Part shown: positions 24,248-35,316 of the stretch, one piece after another | Layout of the letters: each line of letters opens with the position of its first letter | Numbering within the stretch: position 1 is the first letter of the stretch | Assembly: GCF_000499385.1 (NCBI RefSeq) | Contig: NW_013653533.1 | Coordinates: 1 to 40,326, forward strand | Direction: 5' to 3' | Length of the DNA: 40,326 nt | DNA from: Eimeria necatrix | Taxonomy: Eukaryota > Apicomplexa > Conoidasida > Eucoccidiorida > Eimeriidae | Translations under genes and position numbers: made by a program | Notes under the pieces: generated by a model | Database searches by the model: none | What the model was told of the DNA's origin: nothing | The model's input: the letters and a program-made list of their open reading frames with translations, nothing else

Positions 24248-25869
24248 TCTCGAATCCGTCTGCTAAGGACTCACAATCTAAAGCGCACATACTTTTGTTC
24301 CTTCCAAGCTCGTTAGAAGACTCTACATTGCCCGTCAAACATTAGCATAGAGCAGATACTGCGAATGCCTAGCTTATTCATGCTTGCAAGTTACTGACAT
24401 TATCGACGCCCATGAATTCATTCGTAGATCTAATTTTATCGATGGAACAAACTGTGAAATGTACCTTCTCCCTGCTCCTGAGTGCATCATCTGTTTTAGA
24501 ATATGTGCGCAAGACGTAAGCGACACGAATGCGTTTATCGAAGCCTTGCTGTATAGCCTGTACGCGCCAGTTGATCTACTTCATGAGAGTGTCAAATAAC
24601 TTATGCAGCAGCTGCTGTGAAGGCACGCTGGTCTGTTTTATGTCCAACTTCAGTGATACCTGAAGGCATTTAACATCACAGACGTTATGTCCCCCAGGCG
24701 TATACCAACGTTTGGCTACCGCTCGTGGCGTGTACAAAAATAATATACCTTTAAACGCAAAACGCGCGTGAGCCTGGCCCAAAGCGTTCGCACAATAGCT
24801 AGTGCACACAGGTAACACTGATCGCATGACAAGGGAAGTAAGAATTCCCTACATCGCCCTGTCATTTTGAAAGTAAAGACCTACCCCACCGAAAAATAAA
24901 TGCGCCTTAATAAACGCACACCTTAGTAAGTAGCCCAATTATACACAAGATCAAATGAGGGTTTCCATGCTTTTGGCTCGTTGCCTTTTCTGGTTGTACG
25001 CAATGATCAAAATGACTGCTACTCTGTAGTACCATTTCTTTTAGTTGTTCTGTGTGCTGGCAAACTGCCCACCGTCAAAGAAAATTCACTTATCGACTGG
25101 TCAAGACGGGTAGGAACGTTAACAACTGCATCGGCTCACTATCTGGCGTTTTTGTGTCTTGCTAACAAGAAAACTTTCTACATTTATTCCCGAACGCTTT
25201 TTTCTCTCGTGTTAATACACACTGCAAGTTGCTTCCTTTTGCAATCAAATAGAAAGGCTGGTCTGCTGCTTAGAGGACACTGTGTGGTCTGGGTACCTGG
25301 CTTGGTGAAGAGTGCTTTGCTCTGTACAATAAACCCACCTTCTGTTATGATGTTTAGCTCTTGAGCTATATGCTACACACTCCAAGCCAAGCACGTACCC
25401 AATACAAAGTCGGAGCGGCGGTTAGCTCGTACTTCATCAATTCACATTATTGACTTGAGCCTGCAGCTGTTGTGCCAAGTTTCAAGATGTATCAGATATT
25501 GTGGAACACTACACGCATACCTCAGAAAAAATATACAGTCAGCACTTAAAAGTCAATGGTGCTCAATATTCCCTGCCCAAGATGACGTGGTCCTCAGTAC
25601 CAAAGATTTATTCGCAAACTCCGCAGCTTGATATTTTGATCTTTAGATTTCGGTGTTTGGTTCAGGAGTACTATTCAGCTTCTATGGAAATCCAGTAAAC
25701 ATACACATAAAAACAGCCAGCATTTCGTCGTTGTTTCACGCCCGTCTGCTGATTCTAGGTTGAGAAATGACGCACTGTCTGCAGATGTGTGGGATATGGG
25801 CTGCATAAGCTACAAACAACGTTTATATGGCTTGCACAGCAAGATGCAGCTGGCCGTTGTTGTGTGGTT

Positions 25870-25880
25870 TGTGTGTGTGT
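25870..25880. repeat. Short GT microsatellite
   Basis: A short uninterrupted GT run, preceded by further GT-rich sequence from about 25857. It is a simple-sequence feature with no gene association. Confidence 0.75.
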
Positions 25881-28210
25881 GATGATATACGACTTCGAGT
25901 GATGCATGCGTGCACTGAAATTCGGTAATCGGAATTTACTGAATGATGCACGCTTCTTTTAGTGGAGTTTGCGCCATCTTTTTCATGCATTTGAAGATGC
26001 AGTGTGCACTGGTACTTTTTGTGGCAGCTCTGGCGATGACGTTAAGCATGCGTCATTATTTAACAACGCTTCGCAGTGCAGACGTCTTGTCGATCTCCAC
26101 TTTCAACATGTCCGCACCGTATGGCCAGTTGCGCGGGTCTTTACAAAAAATACTGCAGTGTTGTTCAGGAGCACATGGGCAATGAAAAAGCACATGCCAA
26201 GGTAGGCAGCCGAAAGCCGCATCATAAAAGTACAGCCCTGCATTTCGCAGTTACCTTCGACCTTGTTACGGAATCGCGCAGATCTTTGGAAACAGTAGTT
26301 GCTTGGGAAGGCCTACAAAAAAAGAATTTACACTCAATCTGAAATGGAAAAATGCTGTAATAAAGAGTCTTTGTTCTTCAGTTGCAGATAGGATATTCTA
26401 CAGTTTGTCTTTGGCACACGCTGCTGACGAACTCAAAAAGTCGATGGTAGTTAGGAAAAAGGGATTTTCTTCTCCCTGCTTTGCATACTATCTGTTATGT
26501 TTGTAACACTGAATGAAAAACAAAATACACATTAACCAGAGAGGCGCTTCTAGAATACAGAGTAACTCTCTCTTTTTCCACAAAGTATTTTCAATTCAGA
26601 TTTTTCCATTCCTTGGAAATCATTTTCTGTAAATATACACGGCTTATTTCTTTTTGTAATCTTCCAAATGAACAGCTGGTTTCTCTGTGCTACAGTCACG
26701 ATACCTTGGTGGCGTTGCGATTGATGAGCCGTCTCTGACAAAGCCTAGACACTGCAAGAGTAAATTGCAGTAGGCCTCTAGAGCTCTAATGCTTGCACAA
26801 GAGTGTAAAAATTCAAGCGCTAGCCATAGCCACATCGTGAAAAGCAACCAATGCGGTGCCGAGTGTTTTATACACATCATCAGAAGCGTAGCGTACAAAC
26901 AAAAGCAAGACTTCCGGTTGCTAGAAAAGGTCAAGCTCTACTGCGCGGGTGTGTATACTCCCCGTCACTCAGTGAACTGTGTACCGCCCACGGAATTTGG
27001 ACTTTAGTAGGCCAATCAGTAACATATGTCACTGTTTTCAAAGTGTTAGCGCTCAAATCTCATTTTATCAAATTCGGTTCAATTGCTTCATTAGGGCAGT
27101 TGCTCCACTACAAAAGACAGGCTAGACCAAAGCCGGGAGAACAGCAAATCGGTTAGTTATTTACTACGAACGGCGCTGCATTAGCTCGCAAGAGGTAGTA
27201 ACGGACTAACTGTGAGTGCAAACAGTGTTGTAGTGAAACGCATGATACAAAACCTTTGAAATAAATATATCCACCAAATGCAGTACTGCATGGCAGCACT
27301 AGACACTTGGATTGATCTCTGCTTTTTGCTCATCATTTGTCGATTTAGTTCTTATATTTAATTGACGAAAATGTGTCAGTTCGGCTGACGCATTGAGATA
27401 AGAAAATAGACTTTGACTAGTAAAGTAGACGCATCAAGCTGTTTTTTTCGCAGCCCACCACGCGCGAAAAGGTGTGAAGATTGCTTGCAGATACCGCGTG
27501 TATTGCTAGCTTACATCCTTTTATAGGCGTTTTATTGCTAGATTCGAGGAACCAACCTCAACTGCGGTAATTTTTTCCGGAATACCGGTTTCTTTTATGG
27601 AATGTCAGAATATCAGTGATGCGTTATTCGAAGCATGCGTCGCTCTTGTTTTACTAACACTCACAGAAAAGCGGCTTCTACCCTGCTTTCCACAACGTGA
27701 AGTGCCGCCTTGCTGATGTTCAATAGGTCTACTTTTCCATTTTAGCGCTATTTACCAAAGCAACGGAGACATGAAGACCAGCCTGATAAAGCTGTTGTTG
27801 ATGCTGCTATTCCTGTTCACGTTAACGCTCCTTGTGTGACTTATGTAGAAGCATTCAGTGGTGAACTCAATGCATCAATATGTTGCGAAGATAACACAAA
27901 CCATTTATCGTAGCAAATCGCTTATGTGTGTAACGTCAGAGGCACCAAATGCATCGATCGCCATGCACCGCCCAACTACAGCCCGCTTGCTAGCCCGTAC
28001 CGGTCGTAAGAGATTTAAGTGAAAGTGGGATTTTATGTGCTACTTATCAAGCAAATAATGCACCAGACCAACACAATATGAACCATGTTCAGGATAGTTT
28101 GGAGCTCCACATTGCCTTATATATCTCTTAACCGTCTGTAATTCTTTTGGTGCTCGAGCAAAATTAAAGCAATCCTGGTGGGAATATAAAGACCCTCAAA
28201 TATCAGAGAA

Positions 28211-28227
28211 ATGCTAAGTTTTAGCAT
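28211..28227. repeat. 7-bp perfect hairpin
   Basis: ATGCTAA and TTAGCAT pair perfectly around the loop GTT. The stem is AT-rich and short, so its biological meaning is doubtful. Confidence 0.5.
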
Positions 28228-29199
28228 AATTCAAATACCGGATGCAGCTGCAAATCCGTGCAGCCAATGACCAGCCGCCATTGCAACCGACTGAAGTGCA
28301 GCATTGACGGAACACACACGCATTTAGAAGGCTGCTAGACGCATTGCCGACCTACGCCCTGGAAAATCAGTTATGCTACTGGCTACGCCTAGTAATACTG
28401 AGGTCGGCGTGCAAACGGCACGAAAGGAGCATTCAGTGAGCCACGTGCTTTCCACAGTTTTCCAAAGCACGCGGCCTCAAGATAGCTGCCCCTACCGTGG
28501 CCCCCAATTATCGCTGTTGCGTTAGAAAAAGCTACCTGTTTAGATTGAGCAAAATTTTCAAACGTGGACATCAATCTCAGCGGAAGCTGCCTGCCAGTGT
28601 AAGCACATATTTCGTGACAATGCCGTAGAGGCTAGGAGTGCAAAATATCTATGCAAGAATTGGTTGTTGCCTTGAGGCAAGGTTCTTCAGGTTAGGCATC
28701 GCAATATACACAATTCCGTAGAAAAAGACACCCGCTGACAAAATTTACAGAAGCTCCGGACTATCGTGAAGATGATTACATCGGTTCACTTGCACGCCGG
28801 TTCCTTTTCTTCGATTCTATTGCACTTCCGCCGAAACTTCAGCAAACAATTAGCTTGAATCTTGCATGCTCTTAATATGAAGAAAAGTGCACAAATGCTT
28901 GATGACCGCCATCAACATACGTGTAGTGCCATGTATTGGCAAAGTCCTAGCTAACCTCCATTCCATAACTGATAGAAACAGCACTTGGAATGGTTGGACG
29001 CGAGTGAAAAAATTAGTACCCCAAGAGCGCGCGCACTTCCTTCAGCGTTGGACAAGCAACAATCTACATAGCGACTACATAAAGAAGATAAAGTCAAGCT
29101 AAAGTGCTCGTCTGTGGGGAACGTCGCAAGCTTCCGCAAAGGGCACGAGTTACTGACACACTCTCTTTCCAATTTTTGACGCAGCCAAGAACTATACAT

Positions 29200-29275
29200 C
29201 CATCATGTCGAAATAAGTTAAAAAAGCACTCGTTCAGCCATCATGCCGAAATACGGTGAAGTAGTGCTCGTTCAG
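29200..29275 (+). repeat. 38-bp tandem duplication
   Basis: Two adjacent 38-bp units, each starting CCATCATG and ending CTCGTTCAG, lie at 29200-29237 and 29238-29275. Their ends are nearly identical and their central thirds have diverged. Confidence 0.85.
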
Positions 29276-32200
29276 CCAGCCAGCCCAGCTGCGGATGTAA
29301 CAACGCGTTCTGACGCATGCATTCTGACTTTTTGGAAATATTTTCTATTTCTCGCGGTCAACGTTTCCCTGGTTACATTTAATGGCGTGATGCTGCCAGA
29401 GTCTTCGGTCGCATCGAGCACTGCTGTTTCAGTTGTGATACGCACATCGTGAAGCCGGAAATATTTTCTCGCTGCCATCTGCACAAAATATATGGATGCC
29501 GACAAAACAACAAGCCGAGCAGGCTTATATTTTTTCCGCATATGCTGGTTATATGGTAATCATACACGCTTTAGTAAACGGGCACAGAAGTGAGGGAACC
29601 TAAGGCAGCTTTTATCTGAAAACTAATATGCGTCATGTAATTCCTGCTGTTCTTATTTTTTCTATTCAGGCAACCATAAACAGGTTAGAAAACCCTGGCA
29701 TCATAAGGCTTTTAGACGGTCCCACTGTGCCTTGAATGCTTATGCTGCTACCATCTGTTCTGTTTTGCCTACATCGGCAAGCGAGCTACAATTTCGCAAC
29801 GTCATTATGACCACTGCGATTTAATACCTTGATTGCTCTTGCATCTCAACAACTATTTTATCAGGCGTCTAAGGCATGTTAAATGTAAAAGCAAGTGCCA
29901 GAAAGCTCATTTCAAAATTATGGCGCTTTGATCCAGCTGGTTTGACAAATCTCAGTTTTCAAACAACCGTAAAGCCCGATTGAAATTTAGCAGTAATCTG
30001 GTAGCATCTTCATTCTTCTCCCATCAATTCATTCCATGATATCGTCTGCGCAAGCACGTTTGTGAGACATTCACACACTGACTGCAAAAATCGGCCGAAC
30101 GAATAGCGCCTACAACACGTCAGCTCTATGGATCGTATAATGTCGGGAGCTTCTTTGGCAGCATGCTCTCATCAGCCGCAGTCGCAAATTCCTTCTGTTC
30201 TCCTTGTCGGATTCGCTTGGACTCGAACAGGTGTAGTTCAGGAGTGAAAAAGCGATATGCAATGATTCGTTCGGACGAATTCTTAACGAATGCATGTGGC
30301 GAGCATTCGAAGAACGCCGAGAGACCTCAACAAGAGCTGTTCTCAGCCCTCATTCATCTGGATAGATACTCTCACGAGATTCCCCGTTGCTTTGCTACTT
30401 AAAATTTCCAAGCGGCTGCGTATGAAGAGTGCCACCAGTTCTCAAGACCTTGCTGATAGTGCCATTAGTTTGTGAAGCATCATAAGAATCTTATTGTGCA
30501 CTAGCCGGCGCGTCAAGTATTGAAGAGCGTGCTTACTGCCTACGATCAAAACATTTACCGTTGAAAGTAACTATGACGCCTGAATCAGCATCGAGCAACT
30601 TTGCCTGAAATCTTGCATCAAGCAGTTTGTGGAGCCGTTTTTGCTGTTTTTCCCATGGTGTTAGATAGACACTATTTCAGCGACAACTTCGCAGTATTTT
30701 CAGCGCAACACATAACAGGTGCTTCAGACGGAGATGCACGTTTCACTTGCTGTTCCCGTAAATGCGCGTCAACCCTGCCAAGCTGGAAGATAATCAGGTG
30801 AACCCATGCAAGGAACTGAAATAGCAAATGAAGGCGCAGTAGGCTTCAAAATCTTTGACGATCTGTCTCATGATCTAGATAGTAGCTAAAGGTCTCGTGC
30901 TTCGTACAGCAAGCATTGCACGATACCTTTCCAAAGGTCCAATCTATTCAGGCTTTGTAGAATAATCGCCGAACAGGCCCATAGAAAACAGACTCACCTC
31001 CTGGAGAATGTTTGAAGTGGTCATCTGCGCAGCAGTAATCACTTTTGATGTTCTATTTCTGTTGTGTGAAGAACACCGAAAATCTGTTTTTACTGCCCGT
31101 TTAATGGTGTCTACGAGAAACAGCTATATTTAACTCAAGGACGGGCAAGCCATAGACGTGGCTACTCATAGTGCCTGTTCTTGATCTCTATCTAATCAAA
31201 GCTGACCAAGCCGCCACTGACTTCAAAGAGTTGTACATTTTAGCTCCAGCGCTGTATAGTGTTCGCACAGCTCATAGCTGAGCACTGACGGTCAATTGTT
31301 AAGAAGGAGTATGAGCACGTGTTCTAACTTGACATGGTTCCTCGCGCTCCTATTGCGTGCAAAAGCATTTTGTTCTGAGACCACTATGATACTAGCACAT
31401 TTTACCTTACATTATTCACGAAAGTTCATATTTAACTTCTTTAAATGCTCTGCTACCACGAAGATGCCACATTGTAAAGGGTGTACGCTGTAAACTGCTT
31501 TCACAGTTCCCCCATGATCCTTCCAGCGTTTTCAATACGCCCAAGGGATTCATTCTTAATCAATTTTAGGCTTGCCACAAACAAAGGCATGCGTGCAATA
31601 CTACCTAAACTGACGGCATAGCAGGAAATTGCCATTTAAAAAAGCAAAGCTGCCTTGTGCGCTGCTTACTGCGTGCATTTCATCGGGTTTGAGAAGGATT
31701 TGTGGAGACCTATGCATGAACAAGATGTCTTTTACACGTAACAAAAACGCCACCAACACCCCTTCCACAGATTTCAAGGTCTACTTCTAGGTGTCTACTT
31801 CGCAGTCTAACTAAAGTTATGGTAAACTGCCGACCAGAATTCGTAGCGAAAAAAGGATCTTCCCATATCTTTATGCTTTGTGCTTCAGGAGTTTTGGCAG
31901 CATCACACCTTCATACTAAAGAAGGCTGCAAGCTGCCCTGAGATTCTATCTAACCTCAACCTGCAAGTGCTGACGCCAGCCATTCTCACGATTACAGTAT
32001 ATAGACATGCAGCAGTTGAAAAAGGCCAGAACTGCAAATAAGCTAAGCAATAAAAACTTTGTCCCGACTGCTTCGCTGGAAAAGCTGTGGCAGCAGGGTC
32101 TCAGTCACCGAATAGAAGCGACAACTTTGCTTACATTGGTCTCGTGAGGCTTAATCTCGCCTTTCATAGCATACCATTCTACAGAGAGACTAAGTAGCGT

Positions 32201-32511
32201 TCGACGTAGATAATAGTGACACGACAGGAATCATTTCCATATCTCTGAAGGTTTTCGTGTATTACCTAGGGCTTTGATATGCACGACGGACGACTGGCCA
32301 TGCTTGTATTCTGTTCGTCAGCGTGCGCATTGCAATTGTGGACAAAATAAATGTGCGAAATCAAATATCTCAACTACTGTCCTATGGGGAAAATTATTGG
32401 ACCGTCTTATTGGTGAGTGGAACGCAGGTGTTGTCGAGAGCGAAGCATTCCATCAAGCCGTTTTCCATGGAATGCTTCCCAAGTCGACAGATATTTCATG
32501 GGGCGCACGGC

Positions 32512-32628
32512 TGAAACACTCAACAGACCTCATTTTCTATACGCCACACGCACACAAGGCACGCAGAGGTTGAAACGCCCATGAGACCTCATTTTCTAAA
32601 CGCCACACGCACACGAAAAGCGCAAAAT
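32512..32628 (+). repeat. 59-bp tandem duplication
   Basis: Units beginning TGAAAC at 32512 and 32571 share the core GACCTCATTTTCTA followed by ACGCCACACGCACAC, with an exact 59-base offset. The 3' part of the unit has diverged between the copies. Confidence 0.88.
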
Positions 32629-34191
32629 ACACAAGAGGACTCTTAACTGTCGCGCATGGCTGAACGTTGTGCAATTAGTGCGATGCACAATGAAGAAAGC
32701 TGCTCGGATATCGCTGGCATGTCGCAATGAACAAAATGGTGCTTTCATTCTGTAGACGCTTGTAGCGTAGTGGAACAACAGTCTTGGTAGAACTCCCTTC
32801 GGCATTACAGGACCTTACAAGTCTGTAGAGAAAAGCTCCAAGAATAAGCGTTTTTCAAACATTGAAAAGAATTGCAAATCACGCTAGCTGGACAACAAAA
32901 GCACTGCTTTTATCAGTACATGTAACAGTTCTACCTGAATGAATGAGCTGTTATTCGAGGACCGTCAGCCGTCAGAGGCTTGTATGAGTCAAACACGCTT
33001 AGCGTAACAGGGAACTGCTCCTTCACGTCATATCCTGCAGTATGCTGAATCAATATTTGTAATATTCTCCGACAGCTTCACGATGGTGCAGCTAACAAAG
33101 ACGGAGGATAAAGACTCCATGAGCATGCCTACTTGCGCACTGTGCAATACAAAGAAACTTTTAAAGGCACGAAATAGTACGCTGGTGTACAAGTTACCAA
33201 TCACAGAGTCCACCGCATTTTTGTTGAATGCATACACAAGCAAACGCACCAACGTCTCCAGTACGAAATACACACTTTCTGCATAGACACCCGTAGCGCC
33301 TCAAAACGCACTATTCAGCAACTGAATGCATATTGTTCGCGGGTTCTGTGCCTTGTTGTTTCTGGAAGCACAGTGCTTTGTATTCGTTATACGAAAGGTC
33401 TCACGAGATGCCACAACCAGGCTTTCTGGATATTCGTGAGTCGCATTTTTATTTGAAGGCCAATATGAAATCAGGGCACACCTGGCCGAAAACGAGTATT
33501 TCGCCGATATAAATTTACCTCTAATAACTTGCACATGGTAAAGACCTTCACGAGTGTTCTTTGCGTTAGGAGGGAAGGCAGACGTTCCAGCAAAAGCTCG
33601 CTGTGAGTCAATTATCGCCAGCAGTCGCAATAGCAGATTTGGAAAGTGCAGGAAAGTGTGAATCATTAGTGCCTAATCAGAGCGATGCTCTCGGCTTGGC
33701 AATACAAAACTTTAGTCGCCAAAATCCTAGAGACATTCATCCTGACGAAGGAGTTGGATGGGTCATGTACTGAAAATACGCCCAAGAGCGAACGTTCCTC
33801 AAGGCATGGATCATGCAAAAGGTAGTAGCTAAAGCATGACGACAATCACGAAGGAAACAGTAAGACCGTGATTTAACGTTAAACTGCTTCAAGTTCTTCG
33901 AAGCCTGCAATTCTTTCTACGAGCAGCAGGGCTTGTCTACTTATTAGCGTAAACGTCCGATTATACATGCATGCTTTACCCCTTTCTCTGAACATGGATG
34001 CTTAATCAGACATGCACCAAACCTCTTACTGGAGTCAACTTTTGAAATCAAAACAAATCAGTCTTCACCATTAATTGCTTACGAACTTAATGGTTGCCAT
34101 CAGCATTCATGTCGTACACTGGAAAACGCTTCAAAAATTGATTTTGTTGAAAGCAGCCAAAAGAGTCTGTAGGCTTTGTGTTTGCATGCGC

Positions 34192-34378
34192 GCTCAGCCT
34201 TCTTCGCACAACTACAAAAAGTGGAGGAGCTGGAATCCCTAGCAATCGCCGGTGAGCCTTACGGCGGTGAATATGCCATTGAACCTTGTACACACCGCCC
34301 GCCATAACGTGGAAATTAATTATTACTGAAACTTCTGCTTAAGAAAATAAATAAGAATTAGTAACTCTGGTGAAGTCG
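34192..34378 (+). rRNA. 3'-terminal fragment of a plastid-type 16S (SSU) rRNA
   Basis: The core is unmistakable: GGAATCCCTAGCAATCG at 34232, the universal decoding-site sequence CTTGTACACACCGCCC ending at 34300, and GGTGAAGTCG at 34369-34378. A hairpin at 34247-34266 (CGCCG/CGGCG) corresponds to helix 43. The AT-rich segment after 34300 can fold back on itself as the long penultimate helix 44 (for example TTACT with AGTAA). A weaker but length-preserving match extends back to about 34192. After GTCG the expected TAACAAGGTA and anti-Shine-Dalgarno tail are missing, so the gene is truncated at its 3' end as well as lacking more than 1 kb of 5' sequence. The type is plastid/bacterial, not eukaryotic 18S. 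Confidence 0.85.
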
Positions 34379-34860
34379 AGATCTTTGTAGAAATGTACTT
34401 TTCTCCATTACAAATTTCGATTATTTTTCATAAAAAATGGAGGTAAAAGTAAAGTTGAATTACTATTAGTTTTAAAGTGTTCATTCCATATTTCAATAGA
34501 ACGCAATATATCTTTTGACATTAACATTAAGTAATAACTTCTAATCATTTTTTTCTATCTTGATATAACTTTTTTTGATTCTTCCACTTATGCTACTAAC
34601 GTTTGAAATAGTATTCAAAGGCGAATATACAGAAGAACAACCTTAAGAACTTTTTGCTTCTCCTCCTCCATGAGGATGATCAAAACATTCTACTATATAT
34701 GATAATATATATATTCGTAAAAGCACATTAATAAGTATAAATTATTTAATTGTGAGTATATTACTAAAATTATAATTTTCATAAATAATATTTATGTTAA
34801 AAATGCAAAGAGGTTAATGGAGGCGATTGATATAGACAGTAAATTGTGAATTTAATTAAA
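34321..34860. other. AT-rich spacer within the plastid-like block
   Basis: Base composition drops sharply here compared with sequence on either side, with long A/T runs and stop codons in all frames. An imperfect hairpin pairs CTCCATT (34403-34409) with AATGGAG (34436-34442). I recognise no gene beyond the rRNA tail at its start. Such composition is typical of apicoplast non-coding DNA. Confidence 0.6.
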
Positions 34861-35024
34861 GCGGTTTTAATTCTCGTCATTCACCCATAGTTGAACCCAC
34901 ACTATTGCGGTCTGTCGCCACGAGCTCTTCCAACTTTAGATTTGCACTGATGAAGATTTCAATAATCGACGAAGCTGCAGTCCGTTCCTATATATCGCTT
35001 AAGCATCACTTCATTCTAACGTTA

Positions 35025-35102
35025 TGTGCCTGAGAAGATTTGAACATTTGGAAAAAAAAAGGATTTTGAGCCCACCGCTTTTGACTATTCAGCTGCATGT
35101 AC
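35025..35102 (-). pseudogene. Decayed tRNA, most like plastid elongator tRNA-Met
   Basis: On the minus strand a D-arm (GCT pairing with AGC, 35077-35093) is followed by an anticodon loop CTCAAAA (35064-35070) and a T-loop TTCAAAT (35038-35044). The run GCTGAATAGTCAAAAGCGG resembles plastid tRNA-Met D-arms, where the loop would read CTCATAA. Read as it stands, the anticodon is CAA (Leu), but there is no long variable arm. The anticodon and T stems contain mismatches, and the acceptor strands do not pair convincingly. I treat it as a degenerate copy next to the better-preserved tRNA-Leu. Confidence 0.35.
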
Positions 35103-35131
35103 ATTCATTATTATTTTTATGAATAATGTAA

Positions 35132-35219
35132 TAAGGATGAAGGGACTTGAACCCTCAGAGTTTAATAAAAACTTACGGATTTTCAGTACTTTCCGTTTAC
35201 GAAATTCCACCACGTCCTC
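35132..35219 (-). tRNA. trnL: tRNA-Leu-like (UAA type), class II, with an enlarged anticodon loop
   Basis: The minus strand folds as a class II tRNA of 88 nt. The acceptor stem GAGGACG/CATCCTT has one mismatch and one wobble pair. The D-region TGGTGGAATTTCGTAAAC is typical of plastid tRNA-Leu. The anticodon stem is ACGGA/TCCGT, and the long variable arm is a perfect AGTTT/AAACT hairpin (35159-35173). The T-arm is GAGGG/CCCTT around TTCAAGT. The anticodon loop (35180-35191) has 12 nt instead of 7: it ends in AAAA as in plastid trnL(UAA), but the 5' side reads AAGTACTG where CTT is expected. It may be a pseudogene or a copy of a processed or intron-losing gene. Family assignment rests on the D-arm, variable arm and stem sequence. 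Confidence 0.65.
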
Positions 35220-35244
35220 ACATTTACATATTATATGTATGATA

Positions 35245-35316
35245 TGATAGTACTCAGAATTGCACAGAGATAAAAGGATTTGCAGTCTTTTGCAATTCTG
35301 ATTGAAGAAGCAAGAA
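35245..35316 (-). pseudogene. 3' half of a plastid-type tRNA-Cys (GCA)
   Basis: The minus-strand run GACTGCAAATCCTTTTATC closely resembles the anticodon arm of plastid trnC, with anticodon GCA at 35281-35283. A T-arm follows (CTCTG, TGCAATT, CTGAG; four of five pairs), then a possible 3' acceptor strand TACTATC. The 5' half does not fit: no complementary acceptor strand is found at the expected place near 35316, and the D-arm is not typical. The sequence also forms an accidental-looking hairpin between CAGAATTGCA and TGCAATTCTG. It is best read as a partial or broken tRNA gene immediately upstream of tRNA-Leu on the same strand. Confidence 0.4.

Larger units (their letters stand above)
19856..34191. 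other. Long stretch without a recognisable gene
   Basis: Open frames are short, on both strands and mutually overlapping. The longest is 127 codons at 24981-25364, which is hydrophobic in places but matches nothing I know. I see no RNA genes and no transposon proteins. The frame at 24384-24599 has an unusually protein-like composition and could be an exon, but it has no recognisable family. Local duplications at 20805, 24228, 29200 and 32512 and a small hairpin at 28211 are listed separately. Confidence 0.55.
34192..35300. other. Mosaic block of plastid-derived DNA (probable NUPT)
   Basis: This block differs from the rest of the window in content and composition. It begins with the 3' end of a plastid/bacterial-type SSU rRNA on the plus strand. 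An AT-rich stretch with little coding potential follows (about 34321-34860), and then a group of minus-strand tRNA-like sequences. In apicoplast genomes as I recall them, the SSU rRNA gene and the Cys-Leu-Met tRNA cluster are not adjacent. The block is therefore more easily explained as joined fragments inserted into the nucleus than as one transferred piece. The outer edges are approximate, and plus-strand sequence before 34192 shows no clear rRNA match. Confidence 0.6.

Noticed and set aside
34087..34305. 72-codon minus-strand frame
   Set aside because: It is antisense to the SSU rRNA fragment, and its apparent protein quality comes from the conserved rRNA sequence.
34870..34950. A further tRNA on the minus strand, based on GTGGGTTCAACT and GAAGAGCTCG
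   Set aside because: The T-arm-like and D-arm-like words are present, but the anticodon stem-loop lacks the invariant T before the anticodon and no acceptor stem pairs. It may be another decayed plastid tRNA, but I cannot support it.
35085..35299. C-terminal part of a 141-codon minus-strand frame
   Set aside because: It reads straight through the Leu- and Cys-like tRNA sequences, so this part cannot be a genuine coding exon even if the upstream part is.
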